Shown piece after piece: positions 29,846-41,581 of a DNA stretch of 64,000 nt (its first letter is position 1; the number at the start of each line of letters is the position of its first letter). Under the pieces are notes generated by a model. It had not been told where the DNA came from, made no database searches, and was given only the letters and a program-made list of their open reading frames with translations. Source of the DNA: Wolfiporia cocos (Eukaryota > Basidiomycota > Agaricomycetes > Polyporales > Phaeolaceae); assembly GCA_029448655.1 (NCBI GenBank), contig JACCLO010000012.1, forward strand, positions 186,001 through 250,000, written 5' to 3'. A program made the translations under genes and the position numbers.

Positions 29846-32800
29846 CGCGATACTACCGCCCCCGAGTAAGGCATACAAAATGTCTCCTCAGGAAGCGAAC
29901 TCGCTAGATCAGTGGATCCAGGAAGAGCTACGGAAGGGCTACATCCGACACTCGAAATCCCCAATCGCGAGCCCGGTCTTCTTCGTCCCTAAAAAAGACG
30001 GCGGAGCCCGAATGGTAGTCGATTACCGAAAAGTAAACGACTTGACCATTAAAAACAGGTACCCTCTCCCACGCATAGACGAGCTTATCGATAAGCTTAG
30101 CCAGGCTTCGATATTTACGAAGCTCGACTTGCGTTGGGGTTACAACAACGTAAGAATCAAGGAGGGAGATGAATGGAAGACCGCATTCATTACGCCTAAC
30201 GGCCTTTACGAAGCTGTAGTCATGTACTTCGGTTTTTGTAATGCACCCAGCACGTTCCAACACATGATGAACGATATCCTAGGTGACCTTATCAGAGAAG
30301 GAAAGGTCATTGTCTACCTAGACGACATCCTTGTGTTCGGAAACGACCTGCTGGAACACCGTCGTATCGTCAAGCAAGTATTACAAATCTTGCAAGACAA
30401 CGACTTGTTCGCGAAGCCTGAAAAGTGCTTCTTCGAACAAAGCAGTATTGAATACCTGGGAATGATCATTTCCAAAGGAAAAGTCGAAATGGACCCTAAG
30501 AAGGTAGCCGGCGTAATGGACTGGCCTACACCTGCCAAGGTGAAGGACGTCCAGGCCTTTGTTGGCTTCGCCAACTACTACCGGCGGTTCATTAAAGACT
30601 TCTCCAAAGTGGTTAAGCCGTTAACCGAACTGTCCAAGAAAAACACGCAGTGGAATTGGGGACCCGAACAAGCGGAAGCATTCCAAACTCTCAAGGAAGC
30701 TTTCACATCGGCTCCAATAGTCCGGATCCCAGATCAGGAGTCCCCGTTCCGCGTGGAAGCGGATTCTTCCGATTACGCAACTGGTGCGGTGCTATCACAA
30801 TACTCTTCGGAGGATAAGCTCTGGCACCCGGTAGCTTTTTACTCGAAATCTCTATCAGCACCCGAAAGGAACTATGAGATTTACGACAAGGAATTGCTCG
30901 CAATCATCCGCGCTCTAGAGGAATGGAGACATTACCTCGAAGGACATCCACACAAGTTTGAAGTATGGTCGGATCATCTCAATCTGACATATTTCAAATC
31001 GGCACAACGGCTAACCCGGAGACAGGCACGTTGGAGTCTTTACCTGACAAGGTTCAACTTCACCATGTGTCACAAACCCGGTAAAACAATGCTCACGGCT
31101 GACCCTCTGTCACGGAGGCCAGACCATGAAGAGGGGGTGGAACTCGACAATCGCGATCAAATTTTGCTGAAACCGGAATACTTTACGGTTAGGGCGCTAG
31201 AAGCGTCACAGCAGGAGATACAATCAGGCGACGAGGACCTTCTCCGACAAATCCGACAAGCCCTCATGGACGATCAAATTACCAAGGATTACCAGGAACT
31301 ACTGAAAAGTGGTCCCAAGGAATTTGGTAAAGATCTCCAGGAATGGAACATGGAGGCCGGATTACTCCTCAGACGAGGAAAAGTGTACGTTCCAAAAGAG
31401 CCTAAAGAATTACGCACGAAGATTCTGGAGTTACATCATGACCATGTGACTGCCGGACACTTCGGACGATGGAAGACCTATGAACTTCTATCACGTAATT
31501 ACTGGTGGCCTGGAATGACCACGATGGTGAAGCAATACGTGGAAGGTTGTGACACATGCCAGCGCATGAAGAACCGCAACCAGACCCCGTATGGACCCCT
31601 GCAACCGCTCCCAGTACCGGAAGCACCCTGGGACACAATCACAATTGACTTCATCGTTCACTTACCGCCCAGTGGCGAACGCAAACAATTCACTGCTATT
31701 ATGGTAGTAGTGGACCGATTGACCAAGCGCGCACACTTCATTCCCACGTCAGACAATATCTCGGCAAAGGAATTAGCAAACCTCCTGTACCTTCGGATTT
31801 ATCCGAATCACGGACTTCCGAAACAAATCATTTCGGATAGAGGACCGCAATTCTCTTCTGAGTTATTCAAGGGATGGTGCGAACAATTGGGAATTCAGAG
31901 GTCGATGACGACAGCCTACCACCCGCAAGCGGACGGCCAAACGGAGAGAATTAACCAAATTCTAGAACAATACCTACGATGCTACATCGACGTTATCCAA
32001 AAAGATAACTGGGTGTTCTATCTCCCCACGGCAGAGTTTGCGTACAATAACGCGGCTAGCGAGACGACCAAGAATAGTCCATTCTTCGTCGAACTAGGAA
32101 GGCATCCCAATGCAGGACCTACGGATTTGAAGCCGACGCAATATTCGGATTTAAATCAATTTGCTTACGCCAGATGGTCAGCACAAGAACAAGCTAAGGC
32201 AGCTATGAAATTGGCTGCCGAACGCTGGTCTTGGTACTATGATCAACACAAGCGCTCGGTACCGTTTAAAGTTGGCGACAAAGTTCTCGTTGACGCCCGT
32301 AGCTGGCAAGACTCCGAAAGAAGTCTTAGTCCACGCTATCTGGGACCATTTAAGATAATTGAACAATTATCTCCGGTCACCTTTAGGGTACACATGGACG
32401 AGCAATACAGGGCTTATCACCCCGTATTTCACGCTTCCAAGTTAGTCATGTACAAGGACCCGGTGCATCAGAAAAGACCAGAACCTCAACCAGAAATGGT
32501 CGACGGCGAGGAAGTATGGGAAGTCGAGAAGATCTTAGATCATCGTCTCCGTGCAGGAAGAGTTGAATACAGAATCCGATGGAAAGGGTTCGGTATCAAT
32601 GACGACTCCTGGGTCCGCGAAGCCGATCTCGACACGGCATACGACATTCTGCAGGAATACAAGGCTTCGCACCCTATCCCAATGCAGGATGTCCCCCTCA
32701 GACGATCAGCTAGAAGGAAAGAAGCAGTTCATGTCTTCGACCCTGACAGCGACGACTGGGAAGCCGACGAATGCACGTGGCCAGACGACTGGCCGCAGTA

Positions 32801-33314
32801 TCGCGAAGAATTTGCGAAAGATCCTAAGCAGCGCATGGTTAGACACCCCGACGGGGGATGGATGTCAGCTGACATTAACCAAAACGCGGACTTGAAAATC
32901 GTAGTCGGTGAAGGCGGCCGAATGCCGGAAAAGGGAACCAAGGACTCGGTTGGGTTTGACCTGTACACTGCAACAGGCGACGTTCTGCCAGCTCACGGAC
33001 AGACAGAATACAACACCAAACTGAAAATCCAGGTACCTTTCGGCACTTACGGACGTATCGCCCCCCGCTCTAGTCTTGCCCGAAAAGGCATAGACGTAAT
33101 GGGTGGCGTTATCGACCACGATTATCAAGGCGAAGTAATCATCATTCTCCGGAATCACTCCGATATATCAATCGATATTCGGGCCGGTGATAAGATTGCT
33201 CAGCTCATCTGCGAAGTTGCTAAGGACCCGCACATTACGCTACATGGAAAATCTTACTTTGAAAAGATTAAATCCGAGCGCGGTACTGGTGGATTCGGCT
33301 CCACAGGAAAGTAA
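29797..33314 (+). CDS. pol: Element A RT, RNase H, integrase, chromodomain and dUTPase
   Basis: The open frame from ATG 29709 has 1201 residues; residues before about 29 are frame-shifted protease sequence. RT has VFFVPKKDGGARMVVDYR, FGFCNAPSTFQ and catalytic Y203-L-D-D206. RNase H has D352, E395 and D422. Integrase has H576/H577...C614-X2-C617, then D647, D710 and E746 (D,D35E). The chromodomain lies at about 936-985 (VWEVEKILDHR, YRIRWKGFG, SWVREADL). dUTPase lies at about 1058-1200 with all five motifs: SVGFDLYT, GRIAPRSSLA, GVIDHDYQGE, GDKIAQLI and RGTGGFGSTG. It makes, integrates and chromatin-targets the cDNA, and hydrolyses dUTP. The C-terminal dUTPase fusion is uncommon but known in basidiomycete Ty3/gypsy elements. 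Confidence 0.93.
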
Positions 33315-33337
33315 TCGTTCCATTAGGGACAATGAAA

Positions 33338-33353
33338 CCTGAAGAGGGGGTAA
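33338..33353 (+). promoter_or_regulatory. Element A polypurine tract
   Basis: CCTGAAGAGGGGGTAA directly before the 3' LTR; element B has the same string at 47914-47929. Confidence 0.8.
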
Positions 33354-34051
33354 TGTCACAGATTTGGGACATGCCACTATTTTTCCCGTATTTTTACCTA
33401 TTTATCTGGTATTTCTACGATCCTGTAGACATTTACGCTGCTAAGCGCCCGTCTACACGTACACGCAACCAAACAACACGTACACAACGCGGTATACGTC
33501 CACCTGTCATAACAACGCGTACATAACACGTTCGTACGCGTCAATGACTCAGCGGACTAACCTCCGGTGTCACGCGCCTTACTCATATCCCGATATCGGG
33601 CTATGTCAGTACAATTGGATAAGCGGCCCGCTCGTTATCACATGCCAATGCCCTTGGTATTACTCATATCCCGACACCGGTATATAGTTATCACGTGCAT
33701 GGCTTACTAACGTAGTAACGCCACTTCCACAACATGGACCCACGGTCCAAAACACTATTTCTTACTGGTGCGGCCATTACCGGCGCACATGGTCTACTGT
33801 AGTTTACGACTTAGCTGTATTAGTTATGTCTGCGCACAGACCGTCTTCATGTTTGGCTCCCTTACTGGTAACCAAACAACGCATGTATATAAGTAGGGCT
33901 ATCGCTACGATAAGCCTTAGATTTGTTCTCTGCATTCGCACAGTTACATAACATCTCTGCTTGCGCCCACTAGCCTCCTCACCAACCTTCTGCAACTCCT
34001 TCAAGTCGCCTATAAGGTTATAGTGTGAGTCCCACAGTCTAGTCTGTGTCA
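33354..34051 (+). repeat. Element A 3' LTR
   Basis: 698 bp, no difference from the 5' LTR seen by eye; followed by TSD AGGTC. Confidence 0.95.
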
Positions 34052-34101
34052 AGGTCAATAGACCAAGGGGGAAGGCTGCACGACTTTATTTATCCGTGAC
34101 A

Positions 34102-34552
34102 CACTGGGGTTACAACAACGTGTGGATCAAGGAAGGTGATGAATGGAAAACTGCATTTGTCACACATCGGGGACTGTATGAAGCTGTCGTAATGTACTTC
34201 GGCTTCTGCAATGCACCAGCCACGTTCCAACATATGATGAACGACATCCTAAGCGACTTCATTCGCTCTAGAAAAGTCATCGTCTACCTTGACGACATCC
34301 TTGTGTTCAGAAACGACCTCGAAGAACACCGAAGAATTGTGAAAGCAGTTCTAAGGACGTTAGAAGAAAATGACCTTTTCGCAAAGCCGGAAAAATGCTT
34401 TTTTGAAAAAGATAGCATTGAGTACCTCGGAATGATTATTTCAAAAGGAAAAGTCATTATGGATCCTAAAAAAGTGTTGGGAGTAATGGACTGGCCCAGA
34501 CCCACTAAGGTCAAGGATGTCCAGGCATTCATCGGTTTTGCCAATTACTACC
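34102..34552 (+). pseudogene. pol: D RT, second part
   Basis: Starts CACTGGGGTTAC (HWGYNNVWIKEGDEW), which continues in frame from the D RT end at 7153-7157. Contains [39 protein letters not shown] and VQAFIGFANYY. Interrupted by the C 5' LTR with TSD CTACC (34548-34552). No stop within the piece. The remainder of D pol is not in the window. Confidence 0.85.
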
Positions 34553-35066
34553 TGTCACAGATCTGGAACATTCTACAAATTTTCCTATATTTTTACCTAT
34601 TTTTCCCGCATTTCTACGAGCATATTCAAGCTCGCTGCTATAAGCGCCTGTAGACACATACACCAAACCAAACAACACATACATAACGCACACGTCATGT
34701 ACTCTACATAAGCGGCCCTGAGGTTTATCACAAGCCAACACCTTAGATGACTCATATCCTGATACCGGCATATGTCATCACACTTACTTGGCTTACAAAC
34801 GGTGCACATGGTCTATTATATATTACGACTTAGCTGTAATATTTGTATCTGCGCACAGACCATCTTGGTGTTTGGCTCCGTACGGTGACCAAACACTAGA
34901 CATGTATATAAGTAGGGATAGCACTACGCTATTCTTTAGATTTGTTCTCTTGCATTCGCACTTCAGCAAACCACTCCTGCTGCGCCTACTAGTCCCTCAC
35001 CTCACCCTTAAGCCCCTCAAGCTTTATTGGTTGAGTAAAGTGAGTCCCACAACTTAGTTTGTGTCA
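34553..35066 (+). repeat. Element C 5' LTR
   Basis: TGTCACAGATCTGG...TAGTTTGTGTCA, 514 bp. TATATAAG at 34905; primer AGATTTGTTCT at 34938-34948. Confidence 0.92.
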
Positions 35067-36086
35067 TTAGAACAAATCTGCTGGTACCCCCGGCCTTGCT
35101 GCAAAGCTTGGCCCTGGGTTTTTCATTCTACAGGGTTCTTACTCGTTGCTGCACACCCCCTTGCCACTGACAAGTGGTTGAGGGATCTGATTGTGGTCAG
35201 GGGGATACAGACGCCTTCGCTGCAAAGCTTAGGTCATCACCAGGACAAGCCACACCGCTTTTCTAGGCAGGAGACTTTCCTAACCCGGACCTCAGGGTTA
35301 AGAGGACGCGGTTTCTTCTGACAAGAAGGAACTGCGTGTGGTTAAGACCCACCACAAGGGAATAAGGGACGGTCTGCCTGTGTGCGCCCAACCCCCTGCC
35401 ATGGCCATCCCTGTTCAGGGACCCATCGCTACCTTGTGGGTCATCATTATGATGGCATGGGAATTTTCCAAAGCCGATCCCCAGGCGCAAGGGGCCCACT
35501 TTGCGTTCTTCGGAACAAGCGGTGTTGGTGGACCAGTATATCTGGAACCGGCCAAAGGACATGAGCGGTAGCCAATAGCATACGTCCTCCGGGCAGCTCA
35601 GCGTGCTCTCCCTGTGGAGACGTGGGGTCCCTCTGGAAGAGGATAGCGTGGCCCGTTTCTTCGGAAGTGGAGCGCTTATCTCTCGCAATCTATGATCGAC
35701 AGTAGAAGCTGCCCTGCAAGGATACCCTGGGAGTCTGTAGACGGCAAGCCACACTGTTGAAGTGTGGATGGTCAAAGGGTGCAATACCCAGACCTCTTCC
35801 CTTACCAGTCCTCCGGGCCGGTAGGGCGTATCCGATTCCCAATCATCTGACCCAGGCAGGCCTGGCAGTCAGCGACTCTACCCCAGGAGCAGGCGCCTCT
35901 GTCCGTTAGGAACATGTGAATATCCTTGGCTTTTGCCACTGGGTTTGCGCACAACTTAAAAGTATAGAGCCCGTAGAGTACCCTTTTAGTCCTGGAAAGG
36001 ACCCCACTATTTTTTGATTTCTGCATTTGTTCTTTCTTGACCACTGGGAAACAAAAGTTTCTCATGAAGAAGTTGTACTTTCAGAC
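35067..36086 (+). other. Element C leader with self-priming PBS
   Basis: PBS AGAACAAATCT (35069-35079), exact complement of the LTR primer. GTGGTCAGGGGGATAC at 35194 onward is the leader motif. Non-coding, about 1 kb. Confidence 0.78.
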
Positions 36087-36962
36087 ATGCCCCGTATCTC
36101 CAACAAACACACCAAGGGCTCTTCCACCGCCCCTTACGCAAAGACTGCCAAGCGCAGTCTCATCGATTGTATTCAGTCACCTCCGGCGGAGGAATCCCTT
36201 ACCTACACACTTCCTGTAAAGGAAGACTATACCGGCAAACTCCATCTCTGGGAGATTCCGGTGAAGATGCCAAAGCACATTGCTGAAGCAGGGAAGCCAA
36301 AGCCTCAACCTCCAAAGCCCACTCCCTTGACAAAGAGAGTCTGGACTGAGGAAGAGAAGCTCCGCGCTTCCATCTCTGCCATGGAGTTCCAGCTTGAGTG
36401 CAAGGAACTCAACAAGCTCATAGCCGCCCGTGATAAGCTGAATAAGCGAATCGCCGCCAAGAAAGCCAAGCCGACTTCTCTGGCCCTTCACACCCCTGTC
36501 CCGGTAACCGGACCACCCGTACCGGCAATCCATTCAGTTCTCGATCCCTCCCTCACCTTCGGGTGAAAGAAGCCCCTAGCAGCTGCAGATCACGTCATCC
36601 CCATGCTAGAAGGCATGCTTACCCGGCTTACTCCTCTCGCCAATCATCCGCCTACCTACCAAAATATCAACATGGAACATGATCAAAAGTTCCATCAGAT
36701 GGTAGTTGGGTTGGAGGATTTGGTAGATAACATCAAGGATAGAGCACGACGAGGGAAGATCACCAATCGGGAGTGGAGGATTATGAAGAGGCATTGCAAA
36801 GACTTAGGAAGGATATCCTTTCTAAACTGGCATAATCGGCTAGCTAGTATCATAGCACAAGCAGTAGCTTTAAAAATACCGTTTACGTTTGGAGTAGAAC
36901 CTGACAAGGTTCCTGGGCCCTCGACGACTTCGGTCAAAGAGGACTTACTAGCGATTTTATAG
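36087..36962 (+). pseudogene. Element C ORF1
   Basis: Same layout as A ORF1: MPRISNK, TKGSSTAPY, AKRSL, the identical YTLPVKEDYTGKLHLWEIP block, a Leu/Lys helix, then VGLEDLVDNIKD and ITNREWRIMKRHCK. One in-frame TGA at 36565 interrupts FG-KKP (A reads FGKKKP); the frame continues in register to a normal end (DLLAIL). The gap between 36962 and gag at 37081 holds no gene. Confidence 0.7.
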
Positions 36963-37080
36963 TAGCAATACTATCATCTTTTAACTCTGACAAGAGTGCC
37001 AGCAACGAAAGTACAACAACTTCTGAACATTCCCTTTTCTAAGAAGAATCTAAGAAATAAGTGTCTAACTTTTTCATAGC

Positions 37081-38103
37081 ATGTCCGCACAAGCATCCTC
37101 GTCCAGTGTTCCCCTTGCCCGCCGCTCGCTGCGCCTCAGGGCACAGCAGGTGGACAGGGAACAAGAAGTCCCTCATCCGTCAGAAGAACCCGACAACCTC
37201 AAGGTACACCTCCCCCCTGTGCAGGAGGAGGCCCCCATCGTGGCAGACCCTGCCAACCCTTTGGACAGCAGGGCCCCATCACCGATCTCGGGGTACCCTC
37301 AAGCGGTCTATACCCACCCCCTGGGACCATACCAAGGCCTGGGCCTGGAGTACAACGCTCCACCCCTCCGGGAAAACGACTACATCGAACAGATTCTCAC
37401 CGGCATGCTCCCTGAGGCCGCTCACCCACGTATCCAGCCAGACGTTCATGCAGCAATAATGAACACCACATGGCAGCGGGCCGCTGCCATCTCATTCGAC
37501 ATGGATGAGAACTTGGCACGAGCCCTCGGCGGCCGCCTCATGCGGATCCACACCAAAGTGGATCAACTCATCACTTAAGTAGGGGCGGTAGAGTCGATGA
37601 TAGAAGACGAGTCCCAGAGCCTGAAGGCTCAAATCCTGGAGGAAATGGTCGGCCTGGGAAAGCAGCTTCGGAATGATTATCAGGAAAAAATAAAGAACCT
37701 GGAAGAAAAGTTCCAAGAGAAACTGGACGACCTGGAGGACACGCTCACTGCCAGTGTCAAAAAATATGAATAGCGTCTCGATGCTCTAGAAGCTCGGCCC
37801 TTGGCACCCTCCGCATCCTGCACACGAGCAACAGAAGCTGCTGCAGCCGCCCAAGCTGCAGTTGCTGCGGCAGCTGCTGCGGCTCCTCAGGTACCACCCC
37901 CGGCTCCTTTTACAAATGTCAAGATTCCCACACCCCCCAAATTCTCTGGTTCATCTGGCAAGGTGACGGCCCAGGAATGGGTAGAGAAAATGGGATTGTA
38001 CTTTGGCACCCTCCACGTCTATGATGATCATGACCGGATCACTCAGGCACTCTTCCGGGTAACCGGAGATGCCTACAAGTTCCTGTTGCCTCTTATCAAG
38101 AAG
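37081..38103 (+). pseudogene. gag: Element C gag, 5' part
   Basis: Gag N-terminus, coiled coil, Ala-rich linker and start of the capsid core (FSGSSGKVTAQEWVEKMGLYFGTLHVYDDHDRIT). In-frame TAA at 37576 and TAG at 37771 align with expected Gln codons, so each fits one C-to-T change. Interrupted after PLIKK by LTR Y (TSD AGAAG); continues at 48978. Confidence 0.8.
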
Positions 38104-38662
38104 TGTCACAGATTTTATCTGTGGCATGCTTGTTTGCCCTCGCCGTGGATCGAACGCACGAACGGGTGAGAGCGAGGTCATGTGATCAGAAGATTAGATA
38201 AAGTGCGTCGTAGATAGCGGTACATACGGTACGCCTGCCCCGCCGGTCCATTCACGTGGTATGTATGACACAGAACTGACTTGATATGCCTAAGGGTCTT
38301 GCTAGAAGCTGGTGTGCTGGTGATAGGCAAGAAGGCGGCTCAATGGTAGGGTCAATGGTTTGTTAGGCCAGAGACTAAAGAGCTTAAGCAAGATAGTTGA
38401 GGTACTGATTGGACCTTGCTAGGGCCTAAGTATAGCAGTGGAAACCTAAGTAGACCTTAGCAGGTACTACAAAGGGTGGTAATAAGAGTAAATGTCGAAA
38501 TTAACTAGTCTGAGTCCTAAGCGACTCAGAGTACGGTATATATACATGTAAGGGCTAGGACCCTTGGTACTACGGCAGGACTATTGATACTGGCATAGAT
38601 ACATGTGATAGATAATAGCGACCAATAGGGTCGCTTGGCATAGAGCCGGGGATATGCATGTG

Positions 38663-39164
38663 TCACACAGGACTATACCGCGTCATTAGTCCACACGCCC
38701 AATCCTAAAGCAATGCCGCACCGCTCCTAAGGACCCTCTAACAAGAGCTTAAGGCTATCATTGAAGGGCGAGACCTATAGAGAGGGAGAGGGCAAGCCTA
38801 GGCGATCATGTAGAGTAATGGAGTATAACCCAGGGCAGTACGCCCCAAGGTCGAGATTGATTGTGTTAGAGACAGAAGGTCTCTAACGTTGACGTTATAT
38901 ACATGCAGCGCACCAATGGACTATGTGTCTACCCTAAACGACAAAATCCGAGCGCACTACCATAAGCATGTGATATAATGTGTCATGTGCAGACCGGGCC
39001 GGGGTATGCTTCAAGACGTTATCTAATCTAATCTACTGCCGGCACCTGACGAATGGCAGAGCGGTGGAACGTACGGGAGAGGTCACGTGCCACACATGAG
39101 CACGCTGGTTCGAATCGCTGAGGTCGCGAGTTCTACTAATCAGCATGTCACAAAAACTGTGACA
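38663..39164 (-). repeat. Solo LTR V inside W
   Basis: TCACACAGG...AAACTGTGACA with TSD ATGTG (38658-38662, 39165-39169); the usual TGACACAG start has one change. Minus orientation (TTATATACATG near 38895). Confidence 0.78.
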
Positions 39165-39393
39165 ATGTGATTAACGACCAGTAATGGTCGCTGCATGATT
39201 GGTTGGTCTTAGACATGTGATGAGTGACTCATACACCGACCGGGGTATATCTTGATATATGACTATGCGGTTAGTAAGGCGCTACAGTGAAGCACATGAC
39301 ATGCTGTAACCGGTAATGGTGTACTGTAGTAGTCATGGTTATGGTATCCAAGTTACGTAAGCGTAGGGCTAGAGCCCGATGAGATAGCTACTC

Positions 39394-39870
39394 TGTCACA
39401 GTTTTCTAGGCATTTACCTAATTTTTCCGAATTTATATCGAATTTCTCCGACTTGTCTTACGACAAGTCCTATGCAACGTAGTTATAAAACCTAACCACG
39501 AAACGTCACTTCTCTCGAATCCTCTCGAAGGTACTAGAATACCTGACTCATAACGTTCTCGTCAGCGGCCCGTTGTATATACCGATCGGCCTATGACTCA
39601 CGCATCATATGACTTAGAAACAGTCAACGTGATTCATTCTCCTGTAAGCGCACAGCATTACCGCTGGTGCGCACAGACCCATTACATTAGGGCATGCTTA
39701 TCTGAACGGATTCCACATGTGTATATAAGCTGCTCATCTAAGGCGTAAGACCTTAGAACAATTCATTGCTCTACCCCGTCGCATTAGCTCTACTACCTAC
39801 TGCTACTTAGTTTCTTCGCTTGTTGCAACTAAACCGTCTCCAAAAGACACACAAGTGAGTTTCCGGGTCA
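39394..39870 (+). repeat. Element B 5' LTR
   Basis: TGTCACAGTTTTCTAGG...GTTTCCGGGTCA. TATATAAG at 39722; palindrome CTAAGG...CCTTAG; primer AGAACAATTCA at 39755-39765. Confidence 0.95.
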
Positions 39871-40404
39871 TTTGAATTGTTCTCTACTACTCCCCCGGCA
39901 TTACGCTCTGGGAGTTTTCTCCTTTTTCTCCTCAACAGAAGTTTGCGGTGTTTCGTACAGGGATCTGGGGGATCAAACCAGACTCGGTTAGAGTTGCCCG
40001 GACCGCAGGGCTAAGCGGGTGATTTCGCTTCGGCGTTATCACAAAAGCCTTGACCCATATGGCTAAAGGGTTGATCTTCTTGCTCCAAGCAGAAGGTCAA
40101 AGGGATAACCTTAGCGTTCACGCCGTTATCTCGGAGTTAACATGTCTCCGAGAGTGGCATCTGCGGCAAAGTAATGACGCCCAGATAACGAACGTTGTAA
40201 TAGGCCCCTTTGAACTTAGATCAGGCGTCAGCGCCAGGATGTGTAATACGTCCAAAAACTGAGTCCCGGCGTGTAATCCACGATCCGGTGTATCCCTATC
40301 TATCGACCCTCGTATGAACACCATCAAGAAGCGAACATCAGAAGAACTCTTTTATCTAGATATTTTTATCTAGATACCTCGTCCTTATGTAGTCAAACGT
40401 AGTC
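39871..40404 (+). other. Element B leader with self-priming PBS
   Basis: PBS TGAATTGTTCT (39873-39883) is the exact complement of 39755-39765. GGGATCTGGGGGAT at about 39960-39973. No gene. Confidence 0.78.
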
Positions 40405-41397
40405 ATGCCCATCGAACGAACCAACGACGACGCCACCAACCAGGGACCAGTTCCCTACGACACTGCTCGCCGCCCTCGCCCACGAACAGTCGCGAGGACT
40501 ACCAACACCGAAGCCGCGAGATTTCGCCGACGACAGGCCGAAATCGAAGCAGCAGCAGAAGACCTCGGTCGTCCCTATCGCACGGACAATCGAGGCCGTA
40601 TCCACCTCACCAAGACCCAGACGGGTCACGACACCATCGTCCCGCACATCCCCGCTCGACTAACACAGGAAGAGCGCGACGCCATCCACGCGGAAGGCGT
40701 CGAAGAACGTCGACGCGCCTCAATCCGTGCTCATCGGAAGGAGCAAAAGGAACAGGCCCGGCAGAAGCGCGAAGCTGAGAAGCTCGCGGCTATTGCCGAA
40801 AGACTGGCGTGTGAGAAGATTGAGAGAGAAGCGAGGGAGGAGTACGAGAGAAAGAAGCAGGCGCACGAGGACTACATGATATTCGGAGAGGGTCGTTTTA
40901 CAGCAGAAGAACGACTCGTCAGAATCGCGAACCAAGCCAGGGTTCATGGTTGGAAAGACGAAATCCGACACTCCCTCCCCGCCTGGATCGATTGGCGCGA
41001 CATCACGTGCAATCAAGATCAATGGGCCGCTTGCCTTAACAGCTGGCCCCTCCTCGCCCAGGCAACGCGCATCATCGATCGCGTCTGAAAGACGGCCCGA
41101 TCCCGTCACGCCACCTGCGACCCCGAATACTTCAAAGAAACCATGAACAAATTTGAGGACATCGAGGTCGCCATACTCAGTTGGAAGCGATGCTGTCTAT
41201 GCTCGCAGACGACTAATGGCGAACGCCGTCGCTTCTTACGCGACATGAAGAAACTGACGATGGGAATTATATTCCAACATGACATTGAAGGAGAGATCGA
41301 GCTCATCGTCAGCAAAATAGGGGAATTAAAAATGGCTTTTCCCCGCGTATTTAGTTACGAATTCACGGATGTCGACATGGCAGAGGACTCGGACTAG
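40405..41397 (+). pseudogene. Element B ORF1 with one in-frame TGA
   Basis: 227 codons from MPIERTN, then TGA at 41086-41088 (RV-stop-KTAR), then the same frame runs open to 41397 (about 330 codons in all). The first part is strongly basic and then a long Arg/Lys/Glu/Ala-rich helix (about residues 100-165). The second part holds FEDIEVAIL and RRRFLRDMKKL, resembling the ORF1 C-terminus of F and A. The TGA may be a mutated CGA or, less likely, be read through. Unrecognised family. Confidence 0.6.
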
Positions 41398-41581
41398 CGT
41401 AGCAATACCTAGTGTAACCCTAGTATAGCAGCAATGCATACTTTCTGAAAGGCGAACAAAAAAGGCGTGACTACCTTCAAGCGACTACATTCAAAACCAA
41501 GGACTTTCTATTATCATTTTTTAGGAAACGGAACGACCGTTGTGCGGGATACTAACACTTGAATTACAGACATCAAAAAAT

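Larger units (their letters stand above)
24047..34051 (+). mobile_element. Element A: near-intact Ty3/gypsy chromovirus with dUTPase
   Basis: 10,005 bp. 698-bp LTRs that look identical; TSD AGGTC (24042-24046, 34052-34056), empty site in X1 near 7100-7107. Order: LTR, self-priming PBS, leader, ORF1, gag, protease-RT-RNase H-integrase-chromodomain-dUTPase, PPT, LTR. The only coding defect seen is one extra A at the protease/RT joint. Likely a recent insertion. Confidence 0.95.
23374..34101 (-). repeat. LTR X2 (interrupted by element A)
   Basis: TGTCACAATCC...TTATCCGTGACA, 718 bp after removal of A and one TSD (AGGTC). Left flank: F gag on the minus strand (TGCTG); right flank: D RT on the plus strand (CACTG). 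Same orientation as X1. The differences from X1 that I could see are all G/C in X1 against A/T in X2. Confidence 0.9.

Noticed and set aside
39140..39164. TGTCACAAAAACTGTGACA as a separate mini-insertion
   Set aside because: It is the end of LTR V; the TSD ATGTG fits the whole V, not this short palindrome.
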